DNA of 64,000 bases from Nymphaea colorata (lineage: Eukaryota > Streptophyta > Magnoliopsida > Nymphaeales > Nymphaeaceae): assembly GCF_008831285.2 (NCBI RefSeq), contig NC_045147.1, positions 14,858,854 to 14,922,853 of the forward strand, given 5' to 3'. The notes below the pieces were generated by a model. It was given only the letters and a program-made list of their open reading frames with translations. It did no database searches and was not told the DNA's origin. Both the position numbers and the translations under genes were made by a program. Shown here in pieces: positions 1 to 11,970 of this stretch; the first letter of the stretch is position 1; every line of letters begins with the position of its first letter.

Positions 1-1069
1 TTAAACATAGATCTCCCAAAATGATAATAAAAGAGAAAACAGTCTGGTCTTTTCAAGTATAATTTTTTTTATTTCAGTTATTATCTTTATTTCTTTCGTG
101 TTTTAGACATGTTTCCTGTTCTCTTTCATACTTGTCTAGTTGTTTGTTTTGTCATGTCTCATAAATGAGGGCTTTCTATGCAAGGTTATTTCATTTTCAT
201 TTTTGTAGTTATCACCACTCTTAGTTTTTTACATGCTGAGATTTTTATAAGAGTTCCCCAGGATTGATAAGAAAATCTATAATATCGTAACTTTGTCCAC
301 ATTTTTTCACTTGAGCCTTAATTCCTTGTTGTTCATTTTTTTTTTCTCAACAAGAGCCAAACTTTGTGACACTATTAGAAACCATGTTATTATTTTTAAG
401 TAATTTTGCAATTTGGCCATCAAGTTATTGGCACTATATGGGCTCTTATTTAATTTTTTATATCCTTGAATAACACATCTAAGCATGTAACTTGCAAAAA
501 CTCACACACACACACACTCTCTTTCTCTCTCTCTCTCTCTCCTCGTTGATTTGAGTAATAGATACAAATCAGTCTTGACTATTACCCAGCGAAAGCGGAG
601 TCTTATGATAACAAATAAACATCAAAAGGATACCAGAAGAACTCCAAACTAAGAGGACCTTTAAATGTAAAAAATAACAACCATTAATAAAAAATCAGTT
701 AAATGATAACCCTTTTGCAGACCATGTAAATAAAGGTTATATAATCAATCAAATGTAAAAAAGATTATTAGAATATAAAAAAATAGAAAGGAAGAGAAGA
801 CACATTTTTTTGTTAAAGAACATACATGCAAAAGCAATCCTGAGATTTCTGCATCTAACTCAATATTATTAATACTTATGAATTCCTACAGTTTCAAGGA
901 TTATAATAGATTATCATTCAAACATCAATTCTAAATTTGTAGCTTAGTGACACAATTCTTTGGATTAATTATCAATATATGTGATTACTAATTAAGCCAT
1001 CCGACTCAAGCCCCAATTTTAGACTTTTAGTTATGATGTGGTTAGCAAGCTTGCCTAAGACCTACCAAT

Positions 1070-1340
1070 TAAGAGTGCACGACAGGCCGGGCCTGGGCCG
1101 TAAAAGGGCCTCCGGCCAGACAACTTCTTAGGCTGGCCGAGTCCAGTCGGGCCTGACAATATATATATTTTGTATGACATTTTTTATATATTTTTCATTA
1201 TAAATATATGTTTATATATTAAATTCATATATTTTAAAATAATTTTTATTAAAATCAGGCTGCACCAGGCCATACGCATGGGCTCAAGCCCAACTTTGAA
1301 TTGAGAGGGCCAGCCCGGCCCGGCCTGATGCCCAGCGTTA
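1070..1340. mobile_element. hAT-like MITE with GGCCGGGCC ends and exact 8-bp TSD
   Basis: A 271-bp element is flanked by the exact direct repeat CTACCAAT (1062-1069 and 1341-1348). Its ends are imperfect inverted repeats: left TAAGAGTGCACGACAGGCCG, right reverse complement TAACGCTGGGCATCAGGCCG, both continuing into GGCC. GC-rich arms enclose a very AT-rich core (about 1159-1255). An 8-bp duplication with TA-starting ends fits the hAT superfamily. It has no coding capacity, so it is non-autonomous. Confidence 0.8.
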
Positions 1341-2670
1341 CTACCAATCTAAGTAGGCACATGAAAGCATCTAGCTGACAACAAGTAGTCTGTTTTGCCA
1401 CGCATTGATTAGGGGAAGACTTGGCTGCAACCAAGTCGGCCCAAAAGGGTCTAAAAGTTGAGAAAGGTTTAAGACTGCACGTGGACTAGAGAACTGAGAA
1501 AGAAAAAATAAATTAGAACAAAATGGTGATTTCAGATTAAGGACATGCATATTGCAGTTTGAACAGAAATTGCCTAATAGCAGAAGCCAGAGATTATTGA
1601 TGGGGTGCAGGTGGAGCATTTTTAGAAAGACATAGCCGCAGGTGCGCGTGTTTGTGTGCATATATGTATATATAAATATACAAACAACAAAATTAACAAG
1701 TAATAATTAGCAAGCCACGATTCTATCAATGATTCAACCAAAAAGAAAAAGCAAATTGTTTGCTGCTGCAGCCACACCCAAGTTATGTTGACTCTGGTGC
1801 GGCATTAGTCAGTGTTACTTAAAAGATGACACGACAAGTGGAAGCCAGAGGCAGCCAACCAACAAGCGTTTGATGAATTGGAAGAAAACAAACAAAGAAT
1901 ATAAAAAGAAGGATTATCAGAACTTGAATTGGAAGTGGAAAGGGAATCACACTATTACGATATTTTGCTAACATTATTAACAGCATTCAGAATCTTCAGA
2001 TAGTGATAATATCATGCAATATTTTCAAAATGTCAGTGAAATTGGTGACTATAACTCTAACAAAAGAAAATAATTAACAAGATTAATGTATATTTCCTTT
2101 TACAACCAAAACAATAAAAACTAATTTCTGAAAATTATGTCTCCAGTATTAATGAAACTTTAAGGCCCTTAATTTATGGCCACATTTACTTATTTAGGAA
2201 AAGCTTGCAAGAAGCATGACAAGAAACACAAGAGGCATGGCCGACACAACTGTACTGGATGGAAAGCAATAAAAAAGACAAAAATGAAGAATAAAAAAGA
2301 AGCAAAGAAAAATTCATTTAAGGGACAGGTACACAACAAGCTAATTATTGCTACAATGTGCATTAGTGTAATGGGATGTGGTTTCATCCATCCCTAATTA
2401 TATTCAAGAATCAAGAGAAGGATGCAGTTCTAACTATTAAAGTGTGGAATGGACACATTCAAACAGTATTTGCAGGATACAAAACCTTGCAGTGTGACTC
2501 CAGATTACAGAGTGCATGAAATATGTAAGAACAGTTACAGCTTCACATGACACTATGACAGAATTTGCAAAAGATGTATCATGACCAAGAGGATGAAAGC
2601 CTCACAATAAAACAGAAATATTAGTAGCCCAAACGGGCAAACACTAACACTAGAAAAATTCAAGCTCCCA

Positions 2671-2671
<1 letters not shown>

Positions 2672-2714
<43 letters not shown>
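2672..2714. repeat. (TA)n microsatellite
   Basis: An uninterrupted TA array of about 43 bp inside the HRD3 intron. Confidence 0.95.
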
Positions 2715-2718
<4 letters not shown>

Positions 2719-2930
2719 TCAAATACAAGAATAACGAGTTAAGGGCTTAGACAGAAATGCATAGTGTAGAATTCTACTACAAATACATCTCCAATACATA
2801 CTAGGCGGACACAGAAGCATGACATGATTAATTGGAGGACAGTGCTGAAAACAATACATCCATTGTTTATTCAGCTCATAAGGGAAAACGGGCCATCCCA
2901 GCAGCCAAGAATCATGAACAAAGGATTTAC

Positions 2931-5900
2931 CATCGCCAAATTCTTCTCTACACCAACTCCTTTCTGGAACATCTTCCCAAGTTGGTAATATGCCTTTGGT
3001 TGACCATAGTTGGCTGCAGCAATGAAATGACGACTTGCATCTGCCAGACTTTTCTTCACACCAATCCCTTTGAGATATAGCACCCCTAAGTTATAGTGAC
3101 CACTCGGATCATCATGCTTAGCAGCTCTCTCAAAGTACTCCTTAGCCTACAGAGAAAACGTATTAATTCAGTAAAAACAATCTGAGAAACTTAAAGATGG
3201 AATGCAAAGTAGAAGATTATTTCATAGTTACACAAAAAATGACACCATAGAATTAACCAACATGACAGCTCAGAAAGCCATGGTTCAAAAGTTGATAAAT
3301 ATGATAGTAAAATATCTTGGTCTCAGAACTGCAGATGTATGATACACATCCAGGCGGCACATTCATTCACAGGGAATGTCTATGCTGCAACCGTAAGGTA
3401 ATCTAAATGTCCTTACATGTCAAGAAAATAGATCTATATGCTCCAGTTGATTAGCTTCAGATATTCAAGTTGAAGGATGTCAAAATAGATCTATATGCCC
3501 CAGAATGCCTCTCCTTGCAAGAAGCATGATGATCTGAGCATATGCACGTGCAAACACACATATAGATGTCAAGGAAGGGAAGCACGTCAACTATCATTTA
3601 GCATGCATGCACACACACATATATATGGACAGACACACACACATATTCTGTCTATAATAGACTGCATGTGCAATCTAGCTGAGTTGTTTTGACACAATCT
3701 GATGGCATAGATATCTCCAGCATGTTTCAGAAGGTAAAAACTGAGGTTTTTTTTTTTTTTTTGGGTCAAGAAACCACATCTCTTCATTACACAAATTTGA
3801 TGCATCGTCAGACATTGATTTTGGGGCATCCATGGATATACACAATGTTCCTACCACTTAAAAGTTGATCTCCACTAATCCAACTCTTTGGATGATACCT
3901 ACAGGATAGGATTTACAAAATGCAAGAACATGAAAAAGCAAGCCGATTGCACATCCCATCAACAGTAGAAAATTCTAATCTTCATTCTGATCAAATGTTT
4001 GACAGCAGCCAACCCATCTTGTGGTGATCAGCACATATCTCTCTTGAATGTATCCAAACTCAATCTCTGGTTCATATCTCATGGACCAATCTTCCTTGCA
4101 AAGGCAAAAATTTAGAGGTACTCCTAAGACCCGTCGTCACACATAAACTAAGCAAACAATTAAAAGATGCTTGGAATGTGAGAAGCAGGGAAAACCCTGA
4201 GCTAATACAAAGGCAAGAACACTTCCCTGCAAAGTGCCATTAATTGATCGTAAGGACATCAGACAGACATGCATGAACCCATATACAGGAACAAAAACAG
4301 AATCACCTTGATATTAAACCACAATGGACATGTTGCACAATCTGACAAGGACTACCTAACACATACCCACACTCACACACACGCATGCCACACCTATGAA
4401 GATATACATACACATGTACATGCGTGTGCATGTGTGGAGAAAGCAACTTATTCATCACCTAGATGATAGTATCCAACAACTCGTAAGCACATTCAGTCAG
4501 ACACAAATTATTTCAGTCAGCACCAATTAAGAATGAAAAATGGCCCCTATCAGCCATCATAATTCATTGGCGAGGTCAAAAGTCAAGCCTCTTCTCTTTA
4601 TAACAAAGATGAAGCAGCAAAGGCCATGAGAAAGAGAGGTTGCATGTTCAGTTACTCAGTTTGCTGCTAAACTACATAATATAGAACAATGATAATTTCT
4701 GGTAATTTCCATCAGTCTCAAAAGGCACTGATTCGAAATCCTGCTCAGAGTAGACAGTTTGTTCCTTCATATGAATAATGCCTACATGGAACTTAAGATT
4801 CAATATTTAATGTGAGCTTCTTCCTTTGGTTACAGATGAATGGCCCAAAAACCATGACTAGCAGACTGATAAAACTGAGCTCCGCCTAGCAGCCAGATCA
4901 ACCCCCAGGTACCCCTGAAGTAGTATTTGCCAAGTTGGAACATTTGCCTTGGAGAGCTTAGATCGATTCACATAAGTAGTTTTTTTTTTTTCAAACAGAA
5001 AAGAGAGGAGATGTACCACATGTTTTCTCCTAATTCCTCAATGTAGTTGCTATGCAAACTATGTCATGCAGATGCAGGTTTGGAGTATGAAAGCGGAAGA
5101 AAGTGTACATCAGGAAGACTTACAAACAGTCATATGAGAATGACACCTCTGCGGTAACATGCACAGATTCATGCAATATCACATATAGTGCTCCAGGCAT
5201 CACGAGTGCTGGCTAAAAATCAAATGGCTGAAGCATGTTAAGACATACTAAACAATAATCAATGACCAAAAAAGAAGTAATGGATGTTTAGTCCTTTTTC
5301 TGTTTTGGACGTAGAAAACATTGTTTGAAATGGTTATAATTATTTCAAACCCTGATGACATGTACCCATGTAAGTACCAGCATAGGCATGCATTATGGTA
5401 ATAACCATATGGCCATCTTACCCAGTAAGAAATCTTCGAATACATAAGAACTTCTCTCACTTATGGCTTCATCCAACCAAGAAAGTCAATAAATATGGCA
5501 GAGAACCCAGTATGCTCATCACATTTTCACCTCCAATTGTATCTCTGATGCTTAAAGACCATCGCTGGGAACTAGCTTCATCCCTGGACCCTACTTGTTC
5601 TAATCAATGTTCGAGAACCAAAGACTCCCAAAGACCTTCCGCAAGACAATGCTAGGCACTCTCATAAAAAATTGGAATGGTGGAAGATAACAAATGTATG
5701 CAATGCTTGATGCTTAATGGTTGGGCGTGGTACTGACCAGAAGGGACACAAAAGTACAAACTACATGCCGCTTATCTAGAAGGAGAAAATGAGAAGTTTA
5801 AGCTGAACACAACCGTGATTGTAAGCTAGCATCTTCTCAACAATACAAATAGCATGAAGTATGAACAGAAGCTAATAGCACTAGATAAAGAAAACAATGT

Positions 5901-7095
5901 CTGGCCCAATTGCTTCCCAATACCTAAATAGACAAAGTTAGGCACAAAAAACAAAGTACGCAAATTACTTGAATAATAAGAACGAAAAGACAAGACAACA
6001 TCCTAAAAAGTAAGAATCTCTCTATACCTTCGTGTAGTTCTTCTTCTCTACGCCATAACCTTTAACATACAGGTAGCCAATTCCGTTGTAAGCCGAAATG
6101 AGCCGCTGCTTTGCTGCAAGCCTCAACCACTCCAAGGCCTTGGTGTAATTCTTCTCAACGCCAGCACCCCTGGCGTATATCTCTCCCAGGAGTTCCATGG
6201 ATCGAGGTTCGCCCTTGTCGACAGCCTTCAGGAACCAAGAGAGAGCTTTTGCGTGGTCGCGTCTCACCCCTCGCAACCCGAAGTAATAGATAAATCCGAG
6301 CTTGTACATGGCCGCGGAGCTCCCTTTCTGCGCCTGGTATTCCGTAATCTGGAAATCGTCGTCTTCCTCCCCCCGCAGCTTCCTCAGCGCCTCCTTGTTC
6401 TCCTCGGCGCCGTCGTTGATCCTCACCTGGTCGACTACCGGCGAGTCCTTGGAGATCAGGAAGCTGGCGAGAGCAGTCTCTGCCAGCTCACCGTAGAGCT
6501 TCACCGACTTGTCGTACATCTCCTGTCGGAAGTAGGTGTAGGCGAGAGCCATCTTCGACTGTGGATTGCCGCCTTCAGCCGCGAAGTAGTGATAAGTGAA
6601 CGCCTTGGAGGCGCTCCTATCGGCTCGGCAGCCGGCGCCGTGCAGGAACCCCATGACGGATTGGGCGTGTGCATGGCCCCGTCTCGCGATCTCGTCAATC
6701 GCGGCTACCGCCTCATCCATCGCGTCCAGATCGCCGGCGGCTGCAGCGTTGACCATCTGACGAACGCTGGAGAAGTACAGGGCGTCGTCGGCGGGGATGG
6801 AGGCGTTCCCGACCGGATCGGAGTCGAAGACAAGGCGCCAGGAGCCTGGATCGAGATCCTCATCGGGCTTGAGGTCGGCAGCGAAGTCGTCCCAATTGGA
6901 GGCAGCGGAGGAGTCTCCTCCAGCAGGTTCGTTGTCACCGGAGGCCTCGTCGTCGGAGGGAGGGCTTGAATCACCTTTGGGGTCAACGTTCTCTAGGATG
7001 AGAACCAAATGGCGGCCTAGAGAGGAGAGTGGGAAGGCGGAGAGGAGTAGGAGGGAGAGGATCAGGAGACGGAGGACCCAAGGAGCCCGATGCAT
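2931..7095 (-). CDS. HRD3A: HRD3/SEL1L-type ERAD ubiquitin-ligase adaptor (5' part, two exons)
   Basis: Exons at 7095-6028 (356 codons) and 3146-2931 (72 codons), both in phase 0, joined by a 2.9-kb intron with donor AAG|GTATAG and acceptor TAG|GCTAAG. The ATG at 7095 opens a hydrophobic signal peptide ([18 protein letters not shown]), so I reject the in-frame upstream Met at 7287. After an acidic spacer come Sel1-type helical repeats (about residues 140-175 and 259-428), with motifs such as [25 protein letters not shown] and [14 protein letters not shown]. In the family this ER-lumenal or membrane protein recruits misfolded glycoproteins to the HRD1 E3 ligase for ER-associated degradation. 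Exon 2 ends at a clean donor (ATG|GTAAAT). The remaining third or so (more Sel1 repeats and the C-terminal transmembrane helix) is not visible between 1 and 2930, so it should lie left of the window. Family assignment is firm; the A/B paralogue is not resolved. Confidence 0.9.
3147..6027 (-). other. HRD3 intron 1
   Basis: A 2.9-kb intron between the two visible HRD3 exons. It holds short CA-type runs near 3608-3642 and 4360-4385 and homopolymer T tracts (3747-3762, 4980-4991). I see no second gene; the short open frames here carry no recognisable domain. Confidence 0.75.
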
Positions 7096-7703
7096 CGTCG
7101 GAGAATCAGAAGACGGCCGCCGAGTCGGTCGAGGAAATGGCCGGACAAGATGGTTGTTAGTTCTGTCGAGACCCTCCCCTGCAAACGGGTTGGAATTTCC
7201 CCCGTATCGTATCCGATTTTTATAAAATGACTTCTTCTGTTGTCCATAAATTGAAAAACATACCTTCCTCCCACAAAAATAAACCAATAAATATATATAT
7301 CTCTACATTCATATATATATATATATATATAAAAGAACATTTCAACCTCTTCGAATGCACGTTATATTATGTGATATGTTCAATTACATTCATCCCATGC
7401 TTTACATCAGGTTGCTGTAATTGGGTAGAGGATGGAGTTCAAAAAATTAAACAGAGTCCAAGAAAGCTAAGGGATTTCAGCTTATTATATGAATATATAT
7501 ATATATATATAATGTTATTATATGGTTAAATATTTGAAGTATATCGCTAAAAATGTCATGAAACTATTACTAAAGTATTGCAACTGTTGCCACATTATTA
7601 ATCATTATTAATGTTTTGTAGCAAATGACTTTTGGTGATAAATTTTAAAAAATTTAGTCATTCGACAACATTTGGTAGTTATGCGGATTTTAATTTATAA
7701 TTA
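7096..7703. other. HRD3 upstream region with TA arrays
   Basis: Region 5' of the HRD3 start codon, expected to contain its promoter and 5' UTR. No convincing TATA box was pinned down. Short (TA)n arrays lie at 7311-7331 and 7493-7511. No gene is seen. Confidence 0.55.
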
Positions 7704-7921
7704 ATATATATACACTAAACGACGACTCTAAAAAGCTTATACAGACATGAAACCAAAGCCATCCATCTTCAATGGACGGCCCCTTGTGGAACTATTCACA
7801 TGAAAAAATAAGAAACTTAAAAAAAAACAACAAATCAAAACCATCCGATCAAGAAGATGGATGGTTCAGGTTTAATGTCTCTTGATGACACCTAAAATCT
7901 AGAGTCACAGTTCAGTATATA
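7704..7921. mobile_element. Inverted-repeat MITE bounded by TA-rich sequence
   Basis: The two halves are inverted copies. On the left, GACTCTA is followed by ACATGAAACC and then CCATCCATCTTC. The reverse complement of the right half gives GACTCTA, then ACATTAAACC, then CCATCCATCTTC. Both outer edges run into TATATA. The GACTCTA end and the TA flanks recall the Micron-like family at 55150-55390, but the sequence is too different to call it the same subfamily. Confidence 0.55.
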
Positions 7922-8650
7922 TTTAACATTCATAAGGAGAGTGTGAATATATATGTGGTTAAGAATTAAAAATCCAAAGATTCATATGATAAGATATGAT
8001 AGTTAGACTATGAGGTCGATCTCCATTTCTCCAAGATAAAGGTTGATCATCCTTGATGGTAGAGGGAAATGGGTCGGCAAGGTTAGTTGCCTAATCAAAT
8101 TTGTAGATTAAGAGTAGCTTTCCCTTTCCCCATCTAACAAAGATGATGATCAAGCAGATTTTCTACTTGGAAGAACTTAGTCATTAGTATTGGGTGTCTA
8201 TGGATATCCATCCAAGCTTGGATGGCACCAAAAATTTTCTTCACTTTAGCTCTCTTGATTTTATGGACACTTGAAGGAGTACTTAAGTTGTTGCTTGGGA
8301 AGTGTAATTTTCAAATGGATTAACAAGTTTGAATAGAATTTCAGGCCAATGTGAAGCTTTTGAAGTCACCTAAGACTGAAAATGACCCTTTTGTTGCATT
8401 TGAGTCTAGCGAGTGTTCACCTAAAGAAGTGAAGTCCTCTAAGTTCATCTTAGGATTCTATTGATCGATTTTTTTTTTTTTAAGTTTTTGGTAAAAGTTA
8501 AGTGAGTTCTATGAAATGGAAAATAAAGCTGGCCCTGATAGAAAAGGAAATAAAGATAATCCTTCATCTAAAGATAACAATGAAACAGAATCCAATGATA
8601 AAGGAAAGATGAATTTAGGTTGCACCTCCGATCTTAGATCCAAGGCTGCA
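7922..8650. other. Intergenic, nothing recognised
   Basis: AT-rich unique-looking sequence without a usable open reading frame. It may be the decayed 5' part of the copia relic further right, since the gag-like sequence resumes after the MITE at about 9211, but I see no diagnostic motif. Confidence 0.4.
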
Positions 8651-9211
8651 TTAGAATGTGTTTAGTCACAGAAAATGAGTTTTTTTTTTTTGAAAAAAAT
8701 ATTAAAAAACAGTGATAATTTAGCTTGCCATTTAAAACAAAAAAAAACGCGTCTTTTTTAAAAAGCATTAAAAACGAAAAAAATGCGTTTTTAAAGCATT
8801 TTTAACATGTTTTTTTAATGTCAAACAGTTTTTTTATTTCTTATTTGTTGCAAATCTATTTATCTTCTGAAGTTTGTGTTATTAGTTTTTCACTTGTTTT
8901 ATTTTTCTTCCATTTTTAGCTTTTTAAAATTTTTAAAAAATTACTGTATTTTTCTCATTTTTTTCTTATTTTTTTCAAGCTCGTGTATTATACCCGAGAA
9001 AAGCCTCACTTTTTAAAACTCCGAGACATTATTTGTGACTAAACTAAAGTTCAAATTATGGATCTTAATAACATGGATCTTGAATCCACGTTACATGTAA
9101 AAAACTGTGGATTTAAGATCGGACGGGGGAAGGGAGGTCCAACCTTAAATCCGCAGATCTGAGATCCTATTGATCTCAAATCACCGTCAATCGGTGAAAC
9201 AAACACACCCT
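8651..9211. mobile_element. Probable MITE inside a retrotransposon relic
   Basis: The left end, AGAATGTGTTTAGTCAC, is matched by the reverse complement of the right end, AAGGGTGTGTTTGTTTCAC. Flanks AAGGCTGC and AAGGCAAC could be a decayed 8-bp duplication (6 of 8). The interior has opposed poly-A and poly-T tracts and repeated GATCTTA/GATCTGA words. Superfamily is uncertain (hAT or PIF/Harbinger). Confidence 0.45.
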
Positions 9212-10420
9212 TAAGGCAACAAAGGACCTAGTGATGATAGGCTTGACAAATTTGTAGCCAGTATAGATACTGAAACCAAGGATTAGATGCATGCAATGGA
9301 GATCATATCAATGAAAAGCTTCTCCTCGTGAAGTTGTTGAGAGAGTGAGGAAAAGAGGATTAGGGGCAGAGTCATTCAGACTAAACTCGGTCTCATTGTG
9401 CATATGTTGGTTTTTCAAAGATGCTTGGCTCGCCTTGGAGCAGTCCTTTGTGTAAGCTTCGAACATGCAAAAACTTCATATCAAGAACGATCTTAAAACA
9501 CCAAGGGCTCTTGTACCATGCATGGTAGATTACCTCACAAAGATAAAATTTTTGGTTGATTCTCTTAGTGTTGTTAATTAGGAGATTAAAGACCATGATA
9601 TTGCCCTCTGTACACTTGTGGTCCACCTACTTCGTATGGAAGCTTTGTCATAACAGTTACTGACCTTAGGCAATTGCTTTCACTTCTCAAATTTTTAAGA
9701 CTTACTGCTGAATCAAGAAAAGAGAATCCATCATTTACGTAGTTTGTATGAGCAAGTGACAAATGAATCTACTGCCGTGAATTAATAGCATAGTTGATCT
9801 AATCATAGTTTATGTATGTATTTTAACATCTCTCGGCAGCATGGACACGTTGTAAGTGTCTCATAAATTTGCTCCTAAGTTTGAAGCAGGTTTATGGAAC
9901 AATAGTTTTAGTGTCCGATGAACCTGCTTCAATCTTTTGAGCAAATTTATAGGATTTTAACACACAAAGTACCTTTGCTACCAAGCCACCCTTGGGCTCG
10001 AATTAATAAAGACAATTTCTCTTGGTATCCTAGCACTGGTGCATTGATGATCACTATATCATATAATGAACCACAAAATATTGTTGTTGGGAATGGGGCG
10101 GCTCTTCCTATTACAAGTTCAGGCAATACAATGCTTAAAACTATGTTTCTCAAGCTTTAATTCTCTACAATGTGTTACATGTTGCAGGTATTCAAAAGCA
10201 ATTACTTTTAGTTGCAGGTCTAGGTGATCCGAATATTCAAGTGTTGGACAATTTGAGAAAACAACCGTTCATGTTTTACATTCCAGTAACTATTAGGAAA
10301 ATACATCGACTACTGTTTCATTATGCTGAAATGCATGTCACTCACTCTTCTTTTAAAGATCAAACATGCATATTTAGAGGGCTGCACTGTATGCATCAAA
10401 GAAGGTTTCAAATATTGTTC
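9212..10420 (+). pseudogene. Decayed Ty1-copia retrotransposon (gag and protease region)
   Basis: Broken frames on the plus strand still read like copia Gag-Pol. Near 9540-9640 there is a frame resembling KFLVDSLSVVN..IKDHDIALCTL, typical of the copia gag domain (UBN2). Near 9700-9730 a piece resembles LLLNQEKRI. At 10018-10125 the protease-like stretch reads WYPSTGA, then NIVVGNGAALPI, where active elements carry WYPDSGA and a VGNG motif. At about 10160-10205 VLHVAGIQKQLL resembles the usual VLHVPNIKKNLL. Stops and frameshifts interrupt it, and integrase, reverse transcriptase and both LTRs are not visible. It is an old fragment, not a functional gene. Confidence 0.65.
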
Positions 10421-11790
10421 TTCTGTTAGTATACGATTTTTCAAGGTTTTGTTGGCCGTTTCCTGTAATGTATAACTCAGATGTTCAATGTCGTTCTTAA
10501 ACATTTACAACCATCGTGGAAAACAAGTTGAATCTTGCAGTAAAGTTTTTCTTTTTGAGAGCTGGGTTTTTAGTTGGTTTCCTGTTTAGGGTTTTCAACA
10601 TATCTGATTTGGAACAGATATCCAACCGAACTATTCCGAAAGAATCAAGTATGGAAAAAAGTTTAGTATCCGATTAAAAATTCAGATTTAAGAAGTGGTA
10701 GTCGTTCAGATTCGAATTCAGATATATATAAATATCTGATCGGATTCATAGATCGGATTTAGTTTTAAATAGTTACCATATATTCAATGCTCTTATGTTT
10801 TGAAAATCAACCAGATTCAATGCAGAATTTGGATTTGGATTCAAATGGCTTAAACGTGAGTTCATGGGCTGAAGCCTTTCAAACTGCCATTTATTTAGTA
10901 ATTGCATGCGGAGTCGAATTCTAGGAGGGAAGATACCATTTGAACTTCTCTTGAATCAGCTTCCTCTTTAGAACTATTTTTGAATTTTTGGCACTATGTG
11001 CTCTCCATTTTGGTGTTTTAAATCGACAAAACAAGATGCAAACCAAAACCAAGCCGTGTGGTTTCATCAATCATGGAGTTCAATCATAAGGGTTACAACT
11101 ATTTTGAACCTGTTTCGAAAATAATTTATATCTCCAGAAATTTTTCTTTAAGGAGGCTAACTTCATGTTTGACAGTACTTCCATGCCTTAACCCGAGCAA
11201 AAAAAGGTCATGCAATGGTTATCTAAACCCAACTCAGTTCAGTCTAGTGGAACAGGACATGCAATAAACATAGTTATTTTGAATGAGTCACTTCATATTC
11301 TTACAAGTGGCTTTGTAATGACTTATAAACTTATGTTTTCATGTGTTGTAATGTATCCATTTATCATTGATCAAGTCCACGTATAGAGAAGACTATAGCT
11401 AATCAATTTGGGCACATAATCGTTTGTGATAGAGAGGCAGATGGGCCGTTTGACAACGGGAAAAATAACAAACTATTTTATGAAATTGTTCTAAAGATTA
11501 GCGCAGATTCATAAAATGCTTTAATACCCCGTGCCCTAGTTTAATTTTATAACTTCTTTTTTGTATCAAACTGAATTTGACCAAGGGGCACATTAGAATC
11601 GAGTAGATTGGGTGGTTTATGTCAATTTTGTTTTGCCACTTCATTTGATTATGAGACATTGTTTAATTTATATATGGATCTATCTGCTTTTTGGTCCTTC
11701 TTTTGTTTCTCTCATCCTCCTCATTTGTTATGTATTGGAGGTGAGTGCATTTATTTTGCTTATAGTGGAACAAAGTATGTGAAAAGATTG
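10421..11790. other. Intergenic with low-complexity repeat relic
   Basis: From about 10590 to 10860 the sequence repeats variants of GATATCYGAT and GGATTCRGAT, a pattern common in degenerate plant repeats. A similar word pattern recurs at 60650-60900. No gene is recognised in the rest. Confidence 0.4.
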
Positions 11791-11970
11791 TAAGGCTGGG
11801 CACTGGGCCGGTACCTAGTACCCGGCCCGGACCCTGGCCAGGAAAAAGGGCACCGGGCCGGCCCGATAAGCGCGGGTGTGCCTAATAATTTTTTTTTGCA
11901 TTTATTTTATTAATTTATATATATACATATATAAATATAATATCTTATTATGATTAATTATATTTAACAA
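11791..11970. mobile_element. Truncated GC-rich hAT-like end
   Basis: The tip TAAGGCTGGGCACTGGGCCG closely resembles the ends of the element at 1070-1340. It is followed by a GC-rich palindromic stretch (GGGCCGGTACC, then GTACCCGGCCC) and then an AT-rich stretch from 11881. No matching right end is convincing; a weak candidate near 12239 (GGCCTTA followed by AAGATTG) is not enough to close the element. Confidence 0.5.

Larger units (their letters stand above)
1..2930. other. Probable HRD3 intron 2 (incomplete), AT-rich with repeats
   Basis: No exon of the HRD3 continuation is recognisable on the minus strand here, so this is most simply intron. It holds a hAT-like MITE (1070-1340), a CA/CT microsatellite (about 503-541) and a (TA)n array (2672-2714). 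The lysine-rich reading frame at 2176-2397 has no recognisable domain and looks like A-rich intron sequence. Confidence 0.6.

Noticed and set aside
2176..2397. Lysine-rich 73-codon frame
   Set aside because: A-rich intronic sequence without a domain or splice context.
6253..6969. A 238-codon frame on the plus strand
   Set aside because: It is antisense to HRD3 exon 1, which has clear Sel1 repeats and a signal peptide; the GC-rich exon keeps other frames open by chance.
7096..7287. N-terminal extension of HRD3 to the Met at 7287
   Set aside because: It would bury the signal peptide 64 residues inside the protein, and the added sequence is unlike the family.
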